Part shown: one piece after another, positions 27,148-35,526 of the stretch | Numbering within the stretch: position 1 is the first letter of the stretch | Layout: each line of letters opens with the position of its first letter | DNA from: an uncultured Planctomycetota bacterium | GTDB taxonomy: Bacteria; Planctomycetota; Phycisphaerae; UBA1845; UTPLA1 | Direction: 5' to 3' | DNA length: 64,000 nt | Assembly (NCBI GenBank): GCA_900696465.1 | Contig: CAADGE010000036.1 | Span: forward strand, 1-64,000 | Notes under the pieces: model-generated | What the model was told of the DNA's origin: nothing | Seen by the model: the letters and a program-made list of their open reading frames with translations, nothing else | The model's database searches: none | Translations under genes and position numbers: made by a program

Positions 27148-27153
27148 TATAAT
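27148..27153 (+). promoter_or_regulatory. -10 element TATAAT upstream of the GAF-SpoIIE gene
   Basis: A perfect TATAAT on the plus strand, 49 bases before the ATG at 27203. No -35 at the ideal 17-base distance. The spacing leaves room for a normal leader with the GAGG ribosome-binding site near 27190. Confidence 0.5.
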
Positions 27154-27202
27154 GAAACCGTTCAGGCCTGTGCCGCATCCAACCCGGTGAGGATTCTTCC
27201 GT

Positions 27203-28495
27203 ATGCTTGCTGCGCCCATTCCCGCGAATGAAACCGAACGGCTGTCGGACCTGCGAGCAATGAACCTGCTCGACACGCCGCCGGAGGAGCGTTTCGACCG
27301 CATCGTTCGGCTCACCTCGCGCGTCTTCGACGTGCCGATGGCCTTCATATCGCTGGTCGATTCGGACCGGCAGTGGTTCAAGGCCAAGTGTGGCGTTAGC
27401 GTGAATCAGACCGCGCGGAACGTCTCCTTTTGCGCGCATGCCATCAACCAGGATGAACCCACCGTGGTGCTCGATGCGCTGGATGACGATCGTTTCCGGG
27501 ACAATCCGCTGGTGACGGGAGAGCCGCACATCCGCTTCTATGCGGGCTGCCCGATCGCCGGCCCCAACGGAACCAACGTCGGCACGCTCTGCATGGCGGA
27601 TCGGCGACCGAGGAACTTCGACACGCCGCAACTGTTGACGCTGCGCGAGCTGGCGGCGCTGGCGGAGCAGCAGCTCAACCTGATGGACCATATCCGGGCG
27701 CAACAGGAACTGATCGAGACGAAGGACCAGCTTGTGCAGGCACAGTCCCGCATTGCAGAAGAACTTACCGAAGCTGCGGCTTATGTACGGTCACTCCTGC
27801 CGGCGCCGATGGACGAACCGATCCGAGCACGCTGGAAGTACATCAGCTCCTCGCAACTGGGTGGTGATTTCTTCGGCTACCACTGGCTTGATGATCGTCG
27901 GATGGTGATCTATCTGCTCGATGTCTGCGGCCACGGCGTCGGGGCCTCGCTGCTTTCGATTTCCGTGCACAATGCACTTCGGCGGGAGACCCTTCCGCAC
28001 ACGCGGTTTGATGAGCCGGCGGAAGTGCTCGCTGCACTGAACCGCGCTTTTCCTATGGAGGAACACAACAACAAGTTCTTTACGATCTGGTACGGCGTGT
28101 ATGACACGCGGACGCGACGCTTGCGCTATGCCGCGGGCGGTCACCATCCGGCCGTCCTGTTGAACGGGCCGACGACGGCGCCCTCGATGCTCGGCTCGCC
28201 GAATTTTCTTGTCGGCATGTTGCCGGATGCAAGTTATCCGACGGAGACCGCGACCGTCCCGCCGGGCGGACGACTCTATGTCTTCAGCGACGGGACGTTC
28301 GAATTTACGCAGCCAAACGGCCGAATGATGGACCTGGCCGGCTTCGTGGAAATGTTATCCCAATTACCGGTGGACGATTCCGAACGCCTCGATCAACTTC
28401 TCGAAAAAGTGCGCGAGATGCAGGGGGCTACCGGATTCAATGACGACTTCTCACTCGTCGAGCTTGAGTTTCCGGCCATGCCTCCACGTGCATGA
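27203..28495 (+). CDS. GAF-domain SpoIIE-type PP2C serine phosphatase
   Basis: A 430-residue cytoplasmic protein. Residues about 20-165 form a GAF sensor domain of the class opening ERLSDLRAMNLLDTPPEERFD, with FCAHAINQDEP and FYAGCPI. A coiled-coil linker (EQQLNLMDHIRAQQELIE) leads to a SpoIIE phosphatase domain (about 210-425) with LGGDFFGYHWLDD, DVCGHGVGASLLS, YAAGGHHPAVLL and FSDGTFEF holding the metal-binding Asp residues. Such proteins usually control an anti-sigma or anti-anti-sigma partner switch; no partner is adjacent. Start ATG 27203 with GAGG upstream. Confidence 0.92.
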   Translation: MLAAPIPANETERLSDLRAMNLLDTPPEERFDRIVRLTSRVFDVPMAFISLVDSDRQWFKAKCGVSVNQTARNVSFCAHAINQDEPTVVLDALDDDRFRDNPLVTGEPHIRFYAGCPIAGPNGTNVGTLCMADRRPRNFDTPQLLTLRELAALAEQQLNLMDHIRAQQELIETKDQLVQAQSRIAEELTEAAAYVRSLLPAPMDEPIRARWKYISSSQLGGDFFGYHWLDDRRMVIYLLDVCGHGVGASLLSISVHNALRRETLPHTRFDEPAEVLAALNRAFPMEEHNNKFFTIWYGVYDTRTRRLRYAAGGHHPAVLLNGPTTAPSMLGSPNFLVGMLPDASYPTETATVPPGGRLYVFSDGTFEFTQPNGRMMDLAGFVEMLSQLPVDDSERLDQLLEKVREMQGATGFNDDFSLVELEFPAMPPRA

Positions 28496-28611
28496 CGGGC
28501 ATGCTCGGCTTCCCTACAATCGCTCCTTAAGATCAGCGGTCTTTCCGTAGCGCCGATCGGCGCGCCGGTTGAGTGCAAACTGCTCGCTCCTCAACCCGTG
28601 AGAGTGCATGC

Positions 28612-30966
28612 ATGTCTGCCGCACGTAAACGCAACGACGAATCAGCCCGGCCGATCCTGACGGCGCACCAACCGCGGCGCGCCTGGTTGGTTCTGTTGTT
28701 GCTGGCGATATGTTGTGCTGTCTGTTTCTTCCTGCGAACCTGGTGGTTACATGAGAAAGTTTTTGTCGATGGCGCGGTCTGCCTGCAGGACAATGATCCC
28801 TGGTATCACTATCGCATCCTCGAGTATCAGATCCGCAATCTGCCGCGGCCGATGGTATACGATCCATATGCGGCCTGGCCGGGCGGGGGCGGCGTACCGG
28901 TCGGGCCCTTCTTCGATCTCGTACCGGCGGCCTTCATTCGACTGGTCGGCGGATCCGAACCGTCACAACGTTTGATAGACCTGACGGCTGCCTATTTCGC
29001 GCCGATCCTCGCGATCGGCGTCTGCATCGCGGTCTTTCTGGTCATGTCGGTGCTGGAGGACCGATGGACGGGGTTGGCCGCCGCACTGCTGATCGGTGTT
29101 CTGCCCGGCGCGTATTTTGTGCGCTCGGCGCTCGGCTTCTTCGATCACCATGTCATGGAGGTGCTGCTCAGCACCCTGCTGCTTTATCTGCTGGCACTGG
29201 GACTGCGCCGCAGTGAATCTTCGCAGGGGATACGAGGCGTGGTGTTGATCTCAGCGGCGGCGGGGGTGGTGTTTGGCTGCTACATGCTGACCTGGATCGG
29301 CGGAAACTATCTGCTGCTGATCTTCCTCGCCTGGCTGGTCGTCCAGCATGTGATGGATCATCTGTGGGGGCGATCTACCGCGCGATTGTCGATTATCGTG
29401 GTCCCATGTCTGACCGTTGCTGCGGTAGTGCTGTATTTCTTCCCGGAAGTTGCCGCGACTCGGACGCAGGCGAGCGCTCTGATCGGCGGTGCCGTCCTGT
29501 CGCTGCTGCTGACCGGGCTTTCAAACCTGCTGCGCGCGAGCAAGACGAAACCGCTGTGGTACCCGCTTGCGGTCGTGTTGCTTGGCATGGCGGGCCTCAT
29601 GATGCTCAAGCTCGCGGCGCCCTCGTTGTTGCACAGCATCCTTGTGGACATGGGTCGGCTGCTGCCGGACATGAAGTCCCGAACCATCACCGAGGCAAGA
29701 CCGATTCTCCACACGTCCACCGGCTGGTCGTACGGACCGTTGTGGTCGATGTTCGCGCTGAGTTTTCCGATGGCCGTGCTTGGCCTGTTTCCGTTGTTCG
29801 CTCGCTGTCTTCGACAGAGGGACGCTGCAACGTGCCTGCTGGGCGTCTGGAGCGTCGTGGTTTTGGCGTCGATGTTTGGACAGTCTCGTTTCTCGTATTA
29901 CGCGGCACCGGTCGTTGCCATGCTGATCGCGTATCTGTGTCATAGTGTGGTGCGTTTCGCGTGGAATTACCGTCGCAAGGTCTCGCCTGGAAAACTGCTA
30001 CCGCCTGGACGCGGCCGTTCGGCCGTCTGCACCATGCTTCCTATTCTGCTGCTGGCGCTGGCGATCGTTCCGCTGCGCCAAGAACTACGTCTGGCGGCTG
30101 CTTTTTACGACGGACCGACGGAGGATTGGCGGGAGGCGCTCAAGTGGCTTCGCGAAAATACGCCGGAGCCGTTCGTCGATCCTGAAGCGTACTACGCATA
30201 TGTTCCGAGTCACGAAGCGCTGGTGACACGGTTCGAAGTGAGCCAGGCCTACGGCGTCATGAGCTGGTGGGATTATGGCTACTGGATTTCCGGTATCGCC
30301 CGACGCATCCCGAACAGCAATCCGACGCAGCGCGGCGCTGTCGAATCGGCGAGATTCCTGTTGGCACCGTCGGAGTCCGAAGCCGGCGCGTTGCTGGATG
30401 CCCTCGCTACGCGCTACGTCATGCTGGACTGGCTGCTTCCTCGCTGGCAGAAGCCAGGCAGCGCTCGGGTCATGGGAAAGTTTTCCGCGCTGCCCGTCTG
30501 GTTGGATCAGGACTTGACGAGCTATTACGAACGCATCGTGACCACGGATGATCACGGGCGACTGGTGCTTCGCTACTTTTACTACCCGCGCTATTTTCAG
30601 TCGATGTGCATCCGCCTCTTCATCTTCTCTGGTCAGGCGGTGCGTCCAGCCGGGCCAGTCAAAGTTTACGAACTCCAGTGGCGGGAACACCCGGGACACG
30701 GAATGCGTAAGACGGTGACCGCGGTTCGAGAATTCGCGGACTTCGCACAGGCCCAGTCGTTTATTGTATCTGCCTCCGCTGCGGCTGATGGCGCGGAGTA
30801 CGTAATGGCATCGCTGAGCCCGTTCGAAAGCTGTGTTCCCCTTGAGCCGCTCCGGCGGTTTCGGCTGGTTCATCAATCGCCGCGGCAGGTTGCCGTCGTG
30901 CAGGGGCATCCGATCTCGACCGTGCGGATTTTCGAGTACGGCGAGCAGGGGGACGACGGCAGGTAG
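28612..30966 (+). CDS. STT3-type oligosaccharyltransferase
   Basis: A 784-residue multi-pass membrane protein with the hallmarks of the STT3/AglB/PglB family, which transfers lipid-linked glycans to Asn in exported proteins. DNDPWYHYR (Asp60, Asp62) is the first acidic motif of the active site; a DHH in LGFFDHHVMEVLL is the second loop motif; WWDYGYW near residue 552 is the catalytic sequon-binding signature at the start of the soluble C-terminal domain. About twelve transmembrane segments precede it. Start ATG 28612 is preferred over the longer frame. No dedicated glycan cluster surrounds it, but wecB and glycosyltransferases are in the window. Confidence 0.93.
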   Translation: MSAARKRNDESARPILTAHQPRRAWLVLLLLAICCAVCFFLRTWWLHEKVFVDGAVCLQDNDPWYHYRILEYQIRNLPRPMVYDPYAAWPGGGGVPVGPFFDLVPAAFIRLVGGSEPSQRLIDLTAAYFAPILAIGVCIAVFLVMSVLEDRWTGLAAALLIGVLPGAYFVRSALGFFDHHVMEVLLSTLLLYLLALGLRRSESSQGIRGVVLISAAAGVVFGCYMLTWIGGNYLLLIFLAWLVVQHVMDHLWGRSTARLSIIVVPCLTVAAVVLYFFPEVAATRTQASALIGGAVLSLLLTGLSNLLRASKTKPLWYPLAVVLLGMAGLMMLKLAAPSLLHSILVDMGRLLPDMKSRTITEARPILHTSTGWSYGPLWSMFALSFPMAVLGLFPLFARCLRQRDAATCLLGVWSVVVLASMFGQSRFSYYAAPVVAMLIAYLCHSVVRFAWNYRRKVSPGKLLPPGRGRSAVCTMLPILLLALAIVPLRQELRLAAAFYDGPTEDWREALKWLRENTPEPFVDPEAYYAYVPSHEALVTRFEVSQAYGVMSWWDYGYWISGIARRIPNSNPTQRGAVESARFLLAPSESEAGALLDALATRYVMLDWLLPRWQKPGSARVMGKFSALPVWLDQDLTSYYERIVTTDDHGRLVLRYFYYPRYFQSMCIRLFIFSGQAVRPAGPVKVYELQWREHPGHGMRKTVTAVREFADFAQAQSFIVSASAAADGAEYVMASLSPFESCVPLEPLRRFRLVHQSPRQVAVVQGHPISTVRIFEYGEQGDDGR

Positions 30967-31109
30967 GGCTGTTGGCAGCATTTTTCGGCCGGGAATACCT
31001 GGTGTGGTTCGAATGCCTCAGGCGGGTATAGAGCCCGCAGCGCTTTATAGTGGCCAACGCTTGCGAGTAAGCTACACTTCATGTGACTGTTCGAGAGGAG
31101 CGGAGTAAC

Positions 31110-31598
31110 GTGCGCGCCAGTCATTCGTCGGCAGAAGGACCTTCCGACGAGCCGGTCGTCTGTGCGAAGTGCCGTTCCAGCCAGCGCCGCGGAGCGAGAT
31201 TCTGTGCCCGTTGCGGGGCCGTTCTCGATCCAGTGGAGGCCGATTTGCCGCCGATAGTGCGGATGGTTCATCCTCGCCCGTTGCCGTGCCCGGCGGGCAT
31301 GACTGCTTGTCAGGGAGCTTCAGACCTTTATTTTCGAATGGAGTCCTCCTGGGGCGGCGGGATGCCCTTAGGAAGCGAGACGCTGGCGATCGTCCTGTTC
31401 AACGGCGGATATCCGATGGAAGCGGCCTTGCTGGAGGTAACCGGAGTCGGCGGAGCAGAAGGGCGGCCCTTTTCGGTTCGACACGAGGTCGAGTCGCTGC
31501 CGCGCGGTGAGGAAGTGCTGGTCGAATTGCCATCTTACGAGCTGCCGGACGACCCGCGCCAGCTTCGTGTGAATCTGGTGACGGCGACGGTTGATTAA
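31110..31598 (+). CDS. small zinc-ribbon protein of unknown function
   Basis: A 162-residue protein with an N-terminal zinc ribbon (CAKCRSSQRRGARFCARC, a CxxC-x11-CxxC pattern) and a C-terminal beta-rich region (SETLAIVLFNGGYPMEAALL) of unknown fold. The GTG at 31110 has GAGGAGCGGAG just upstream and is preferred over the GTG at 31083. It lies 74 bases before the SPFH gene in the same direction and may be in its operon, so a membrane-quality-control link is possible but unproven. Confidence 0.65.
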   Translation: MRASHSSAEGPSDEPVVCAKCRSSQRRGARFCARCGAVLDPVEADLPPIVRMVHPRPLPCPAGMTACQGASDLYFRMESSWGGGMPLGSETLAIVLFNGGYPMEAALLEVTGVGGAEGRPFSVRHEVESLPRGEEVLVELPSYELPDDPRQLRVNLVTATVD

Positions 31599-31672
31599 AT
31601 TGAATGGTCAAAGGCCGATGCTGCCATTCGGCCGGTTGCCCGCGAGACGGCGCGGGAGAAAGGGAGGACTTC

Positions 31673-32632
31673 ATGCCTTTCATCATACTTGGCGTGATTG
31701 TGGTTTTTGGCGGGCTTATTCTGCTCAGCGGCTTCTATACCGTTGAGCAACAGACCAAGGCAGTGATTGAGCGATTCGGCAAGTTCAATCGGATCGCTCA
31801 TCCGGGACTGAACTTCAAAGTGCCGATGATCGACCGCGTGGCCGGACGGGTGACTCATCGTGTGCGCGAGCTGGAAGTGAAAGTCGAGAGCAAGACGAAG
31901 GACGACGTGTTCGTCGATCTGCTGATCGCCGTGCAGTTCTTTGTGCGCGAGACGGATGAATCAGTCATCGCAGCGTATTACAAGCTTTCGAATCCCGAGC
32001 GGCAGATCGCCTCTTACGTGTTCGATACCGTCCGCGCGCTCGTGCCCGAGATGCCGGTGGACAATGTCTTTGCCGAGAAAGAGAAGATTGCCCTCGCCGT
32101 CAAGGAGCGACTGGACCACGTCATGGAGAACTTCGGCTACACCATGCTTCAGACTCTGGTCAACGACATCCAGCCGGATCATGCAGTCAAGGTGGCGATG
32201 AACCAGGTCAACGCCACGGCCCGGATGCGCGAGGCCGCCAAGAACGAGGCCGAGGCGAAGAAGATTCGCGTCATCGCCGAAGCCGAAGCTGAGGCCCGCG
32301 CGAAGGAATTGCAGGGTGTCGGTATCGCCCGACAGCGGCTGGCGATTGCACGGGGTTTGAAGGAGTCGGTGGACGCCTGTGCCGAGGCCGGCATTTCGCC
32401 GGAGGAAGCCACGAAGATGGTGCTCCTGACGCAGCACTACGACACGGTCTCCGCCGTGGGCACGCGCAGCAAGGCGACGATCATGATGATTCCCTACACG
32501 CCGGACGGCATGAGCCACGTCGGCGATCAGATCATGCAGGCCCTGCTGACCAGCGATGAAGCGCAAAAACCCGCACCGCCCTCGTCGCGAGGCGGCAAGC
32601 CCGCAGCGAGCGAGTCGACGACTCACGCCTGA
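31673..32632 (+). CDS. SPFH/Band 7 (prohibitin/stomatin-like) membrane protein
   Basis: A 319-residue protein with one N-terminal transmembrane helix (FIILGVIVVFGGLILLSGFY) and a Band 7 domain (TVEQQTKAVIERFGKFNRIA, HPGLNFKVPMIDRVAGRVTH, ESKTKDDVFVDLLIAVQFFV), followed by a long heptad-rich Ala/Glu coiled coil (AAKNEAEAKKIRVIAEAEA). SPFH proteins assemble into large membrane-bound cages that organise microdomains or regulate FtsH-like proteases. AGGGAGG lies six bases before the ATG at 31673, so the longer frame is rejected. Converges with the HD-GYP gene. Confidence 0.92.
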   Translation: MPFIILGVIVVFGGLILLSGFYTVEQQTKAVIERFGKFNRIAHPGLNFKVPMIDRVAGRVTHRVRELEVKVESKTKDDVFVDLLIAVQFFVRETDESVIAAYYKLSNPERQIASYVFDTVRALVPEMPVDNVFAEKEKIALAVKERLDHVMENFGYTMLQTLVNDIQPDHAVKVAMNQVNATARMREAAKNEAEAKKIRVIAEAEAEARAKELQGVGIARQRLAIARGLKESVDACAEAGISPEEATKMVLLTQHYDTVSAVGTRSKATIMMIPYTPDGMSHVGDQIMQALLTSDEAQKPAPPSSRGGKPAASESTTHA

Positions 32633-32653
32633 GAATGCTGCGATCACGCGTCG

Positions 32654-33769
32654 TCAGTCCTGAGCGTGCGGCGGAGTGAATTGTCCGGATTCGTGGAGTG
32701 TGCGAAACGCCGTGACCACGTTGGGGTCGAAGAGACTGCCGCCGGCTTTGTAGATCGTCTCCGTCGCCATCTGCGGTGTCCACGAGGCCTTGTACACGCG
32801 CTCGCTGGTCAGGGCATCGTAGATGTCCGCGAGGTGGACGATCCTCGCCGGCAAGGGGATGGCCTCACCGAGAAGGCCGTCCGGATAGCCGCTGCCGTCC
32901 CAGTTCTCGTGGTGGCTTCGTGCGATCTGCCGGGCCGTGGCGAAGAAGGGCTTCTGCGAGAGGATGCGCTCCCCGGCGATGCAGTGGAGTTGCATCGCTT
33001 CGCGTTCGGCCATGTCCAGCGGGCCGGGTTTCTTGAGGATGTGATCCGGCACGACCATCTTGCCGACATCGTGAAGAATCGAGGAGTAGCCGAACTCCTC
33101 GGCGACGTGATCGGGCAGGCCAAGCTGCCGGGCCAGCAGCGTCGTGTAATGCTCGATCCGCCGGACATGGGCGCCGGTGTCGACGTCTTTCGCCTCGCTG
33201 GCCACGGCGAGCATGTAGATGGCCTCCATGTTGGCATCGTGCAGCTCGCGGGTGCGCTCGCGGACCTTTTCTTCCAGCTTCTGGTTGTAACGCTTGAGCT
33301 CCAGCGCCTGTGCCAACACGGTGTCACTCAGGCGACTGATGACTTCGTATTCTTCCTGCGCCTGGGCCTCGGCCGCCTTCTGGCCGGTCAGGTCGATGAC
33401 CGTGACGAGGCGGTAGTTCGAAAGCGGGGGCTCCGTGCCGAGCGGGCGGCCGGACATGATGACGGGGATTTTATTCTTGTCCGGCCCGGGCAGGTGGAAC
33501 TCGCCTTCGTAGGGTTCTTCGAAATTGGCCAGTCGCGAATGGATGTATTCAGCGGCGTCCGGTGCGTCGTAGAAGGATTCCGCCGATCGACCGATGACCT
33601 GTGGCCGGTTGAGCCCGAGCATCTGACAGAGCCGGTCGTTGGCGTGTTCGATACGTCCGGAGCGATCAATGAGAAACGCGCCGCAGTTGAGCGCATCGAG
33701 CAGCTCGATGAGACCATTGAACGAACTGGCAGCAGGCGGCGGCACGCGAGGATCCCTTGGAGCCAACAT
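32654..33769 (-). CDS. PAS-HD-GYP cyclic-di-GMP phosphodiesterase
   Basis: A 371-residue protein: a PAS domain (about 20-125; GLIELLDALNCGAFLIDRSG), a coiled coil (KRYNQKLEEKVRERTRELHD) and an HD-GYP domain with GAHVRRIEHY, the catalytic HD in ILHDVGKMVVPDHIL, HCIAGERIL, HHENWDGSGYPDGL (the GYP motif intact) and ADIYDAL. The intact metal and GYP residues predict active hydrolysis of cyclic di-GMP. The PAS domain probably senses a small ligand or redox state. Two PilZ receptors are encoded at 49577-51051. Confidence 0.93.
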   Translation of the reverse strand: MLAPRDPRVPPPAASSFNGLIELLDALNCGAFLIDRSGRIEHANDRLCQMLGLNRPQVIGRSAESFYDAPDAAEYIHSRLANFEEPYEGEFHLPGPDKNKIPVIMSGRPLGTEPPLSNYRLVTVIDLTGQKAAEAQAQEEYEVISRLSDTVLAQALELKRYNQKLEEKVRERTRELHDANMEAIYMLAVASEAKDVDTGAHVRRIEHYTTLLARQLGLPDHVAEEFGYSSILHDVGKMVVPDHILKKPGPLDMAEREAMQLHCIAGERILSQKPFFATARQIARSHHENWDGSGYPDGLLGEAIPLPARIVHLADIYDALTSERVYKASWTPQMATETIYKAGGSLFDPNVVTAFRTLHESGQFTPPHAQD

Positions 33770-33855
33770 CGCCGACGAGCGATGCAGGACCCGACGGTGC
33801 CATTATACGGCAAGCGGCCCGCGCGCGGGGATTGAGGAGAGACCACTTCGAGCGA

Positions 33856-35358
33856 TCACGGATAAAACCGCCCCATCATGCGGGGGAAGGGGATCGTCTC
33901 GCGGATGTGTTTCAGGCCGCAGAGCCAGGCGAGGGTTCTTTCCACGCCAAGGCCGAAGCCGCCGTGGGGGACTGATCCGTATCTTCGCAGGTCAAGGTAC
34001 CAGGCGTAGTCTTCTTCGTTCAGCCCTTCTTCCTTGATGCGCTCCAGCAACGCTGCGAGGTCGTCTTCGCGCTGGCTGCCGCCGATGATTTCACCGTAGC
34101 CCTCGGGGGCCAAGAGGTCGAGGTTGTTCACGCGTGACGGGTCGGTGGCACTGCGCTTCATGTAGAACGCCTTGCACTCCCGCGGGTAATGCGTCACGAA
34201 CACGGGCCGGTCATGCAGCCGACTGATGATCGTCTCATCGCTGCCGCCCAGATCACCACGCGGGTCGAAGTTCGCCGCCAACTCGATGTGGTGCGGGATG
34301 TTCTGCACCTCGACCTCCAGATCGGCCAGTTCCTCGCGCAGCTCGTGAATCTCGCCGACGAGCTTGTCACGCTCCCACTGCTTGACGCCGGCGCCCTTCT
34401 CACGGGCCTCCTTCTCTGCGATGAGCTTTTTCGCCTCCTCGATGCGGGCGGTCTTCGCGGCAAGGTCGCGTTCGAGCAGCTCCTTGGCCCTGGGACCGCG
34501 CAGGATGTCGGCGGCTTCGGCGTGGGTCACGCGGTTGAAGGGCTTTTGAATCTTTTCCAGCGCGGCGATGTCGCGGCCGAGGAACTCCAGATCGGCCCGA
34601 TGCTCGCGCAGCACGCGCGTGACGATCGAGCAGATGAAGTCCTCGGCAACGGCGACCACGTCATCCAGTTCGGCGTAGGCGATTTCCGGCTCGACCATCC
34701 AGAACTCGGTGAGATGCCGCCGCGTCTTGCTCTTCTCCGCGCGAAACGTCGGGCCGAAACAATAGACTTTGCCGAAGGCCATGCACGCGGCCTCGACATA
34801 GAGCTGGCCGGTTTGTGCGAGATAGACCGGCTCGCCGAAGTAATCGACGGTGAAGAGTGTCTGACTTCCCTCGCCGGCGGCGGGTGCGAAAATGGGCGTG
34901 TCGATGAGCGTGTAGCCATTGCGGTTGAAGTAGCCGCGGATTTCATCGATGAGCGTGTGGCGGACGCGGAGGATGTGCCACTGTCGGCGGCTGCGAAAAT
35001 GCAGGTGCCGGTTCTTCATGAGAAAGTCGATACCGTGCGGCTTCGGCGTGATCGGGAAGTTTTCGCTCTCTCCGATGACTTCGAGACCGGTCACGTCGAG
35101 TTCGTGCCCGCCAACCTGCTTGGGGTCAGCGCGGACGGTACCTGTGACGCGCAGACTCGATTCCTGCCCGAGCCGCCGCGCCGTCTCGAAAAACGGCTCG
35201 GTCTGCTCATTCTTCGTGACCACGCACTGGCAGAGGCCGGTGCCGTCGCGAATGACGAGAAAGGCGATCTTTCCGCTGTCTCGGCGATGATAGAGCCACC
35301 CCTGCAGGGTGACGGTCTTGCCGACGTTCTGATGAAGGTCCTTGATGGCGGAGGTCAT
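33856..35358 (-). CDS. asnS: asparagine--tRNA ligase with coiled-coil insertion
   Basis: Class IIb synthetase that charges tRNA-Asn. N-terminal OB-fold anticodon domain (VTLQGWLYHRRDSGKIAFLV), motif 2 (FGPTFRAEKSKTRRHLTEFW), and motif 3 (GFGLGVERTLAW) near the C terminus, with IGGSQRED and DLRRYGSVPHGG before it. Length 500 versus about 466 in E. coli: residues about 287-366 are a charged helical insertion (AKELLERDLAAKTARIEEAK and similar) between motifs 2 and 3, replacing a short loop. AGGGAGA before the ATG at 35358 supports this start over the longer frame. Confidence 0.96.
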   Translation of the reverse strand: MTSAIKDLHQNVGKTVTLQGWLYHRRDSGKIAFLVIRDGTGLCQCVVTKNEQTEPFFETARRLGQESSLRVTGTVRADPKQVGGHELDVTGLEVIGESENFPITPKPHGIDFLMKNRHLHFRSRRQWHILRVRHTLIDEIRGYFNRNGYTLIDTPIFAPAAGEGSQTLFTVDYFGEPVYLAQTGQLYVEAACMAFGKVYCFGPTFRAEKSKTRRHLTEFWMVEPEIAYAELDDVVAVAEDFICSIVTRVLREHRADLEFLGRDIAALEKIQKPFNRVTHAEAADILRGPRAKELLERDLAAKTARIEEAKKLIAEKEAREKGAGVKQWERDKLVGEIHELREELADLEVEVQNIPHHIELAANFDPRGDLGGSDETIISRLHDRPVFVTHYPRECKAFYMKRSATDPSRVNNLDLLAPEGYGEIIGGSQREDDLAALLERIKEEGLNEEDYAWYLDLRRYGSVPHGGFGLGVERTLAWLCGLKHIRETIPFPRMMGRFYP

Positions 35359-35526
35359 GTCATCTCCCTTTGCGCAAAAAATACGGGTCGGGATTGTAAC
35401 CCAAAGCAGGCGCCTGCGTAGCCCATCGGCGGCTGTATGCGATCGAGCGGAACAGTGAACTACCACGGTGAATCGGTTGGCTTCTGGATCGGTACGAACG
35501 GCTCGTCTGCCGATCGCCGCTTCGGG

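Noticed and set aside
31022-31038. Five-pair GCGGG/CCCGC hairpin after the STT3 gene as a terminator
   Set aside because: The stem is short and no T-tract follows; too weak to list as a feature.
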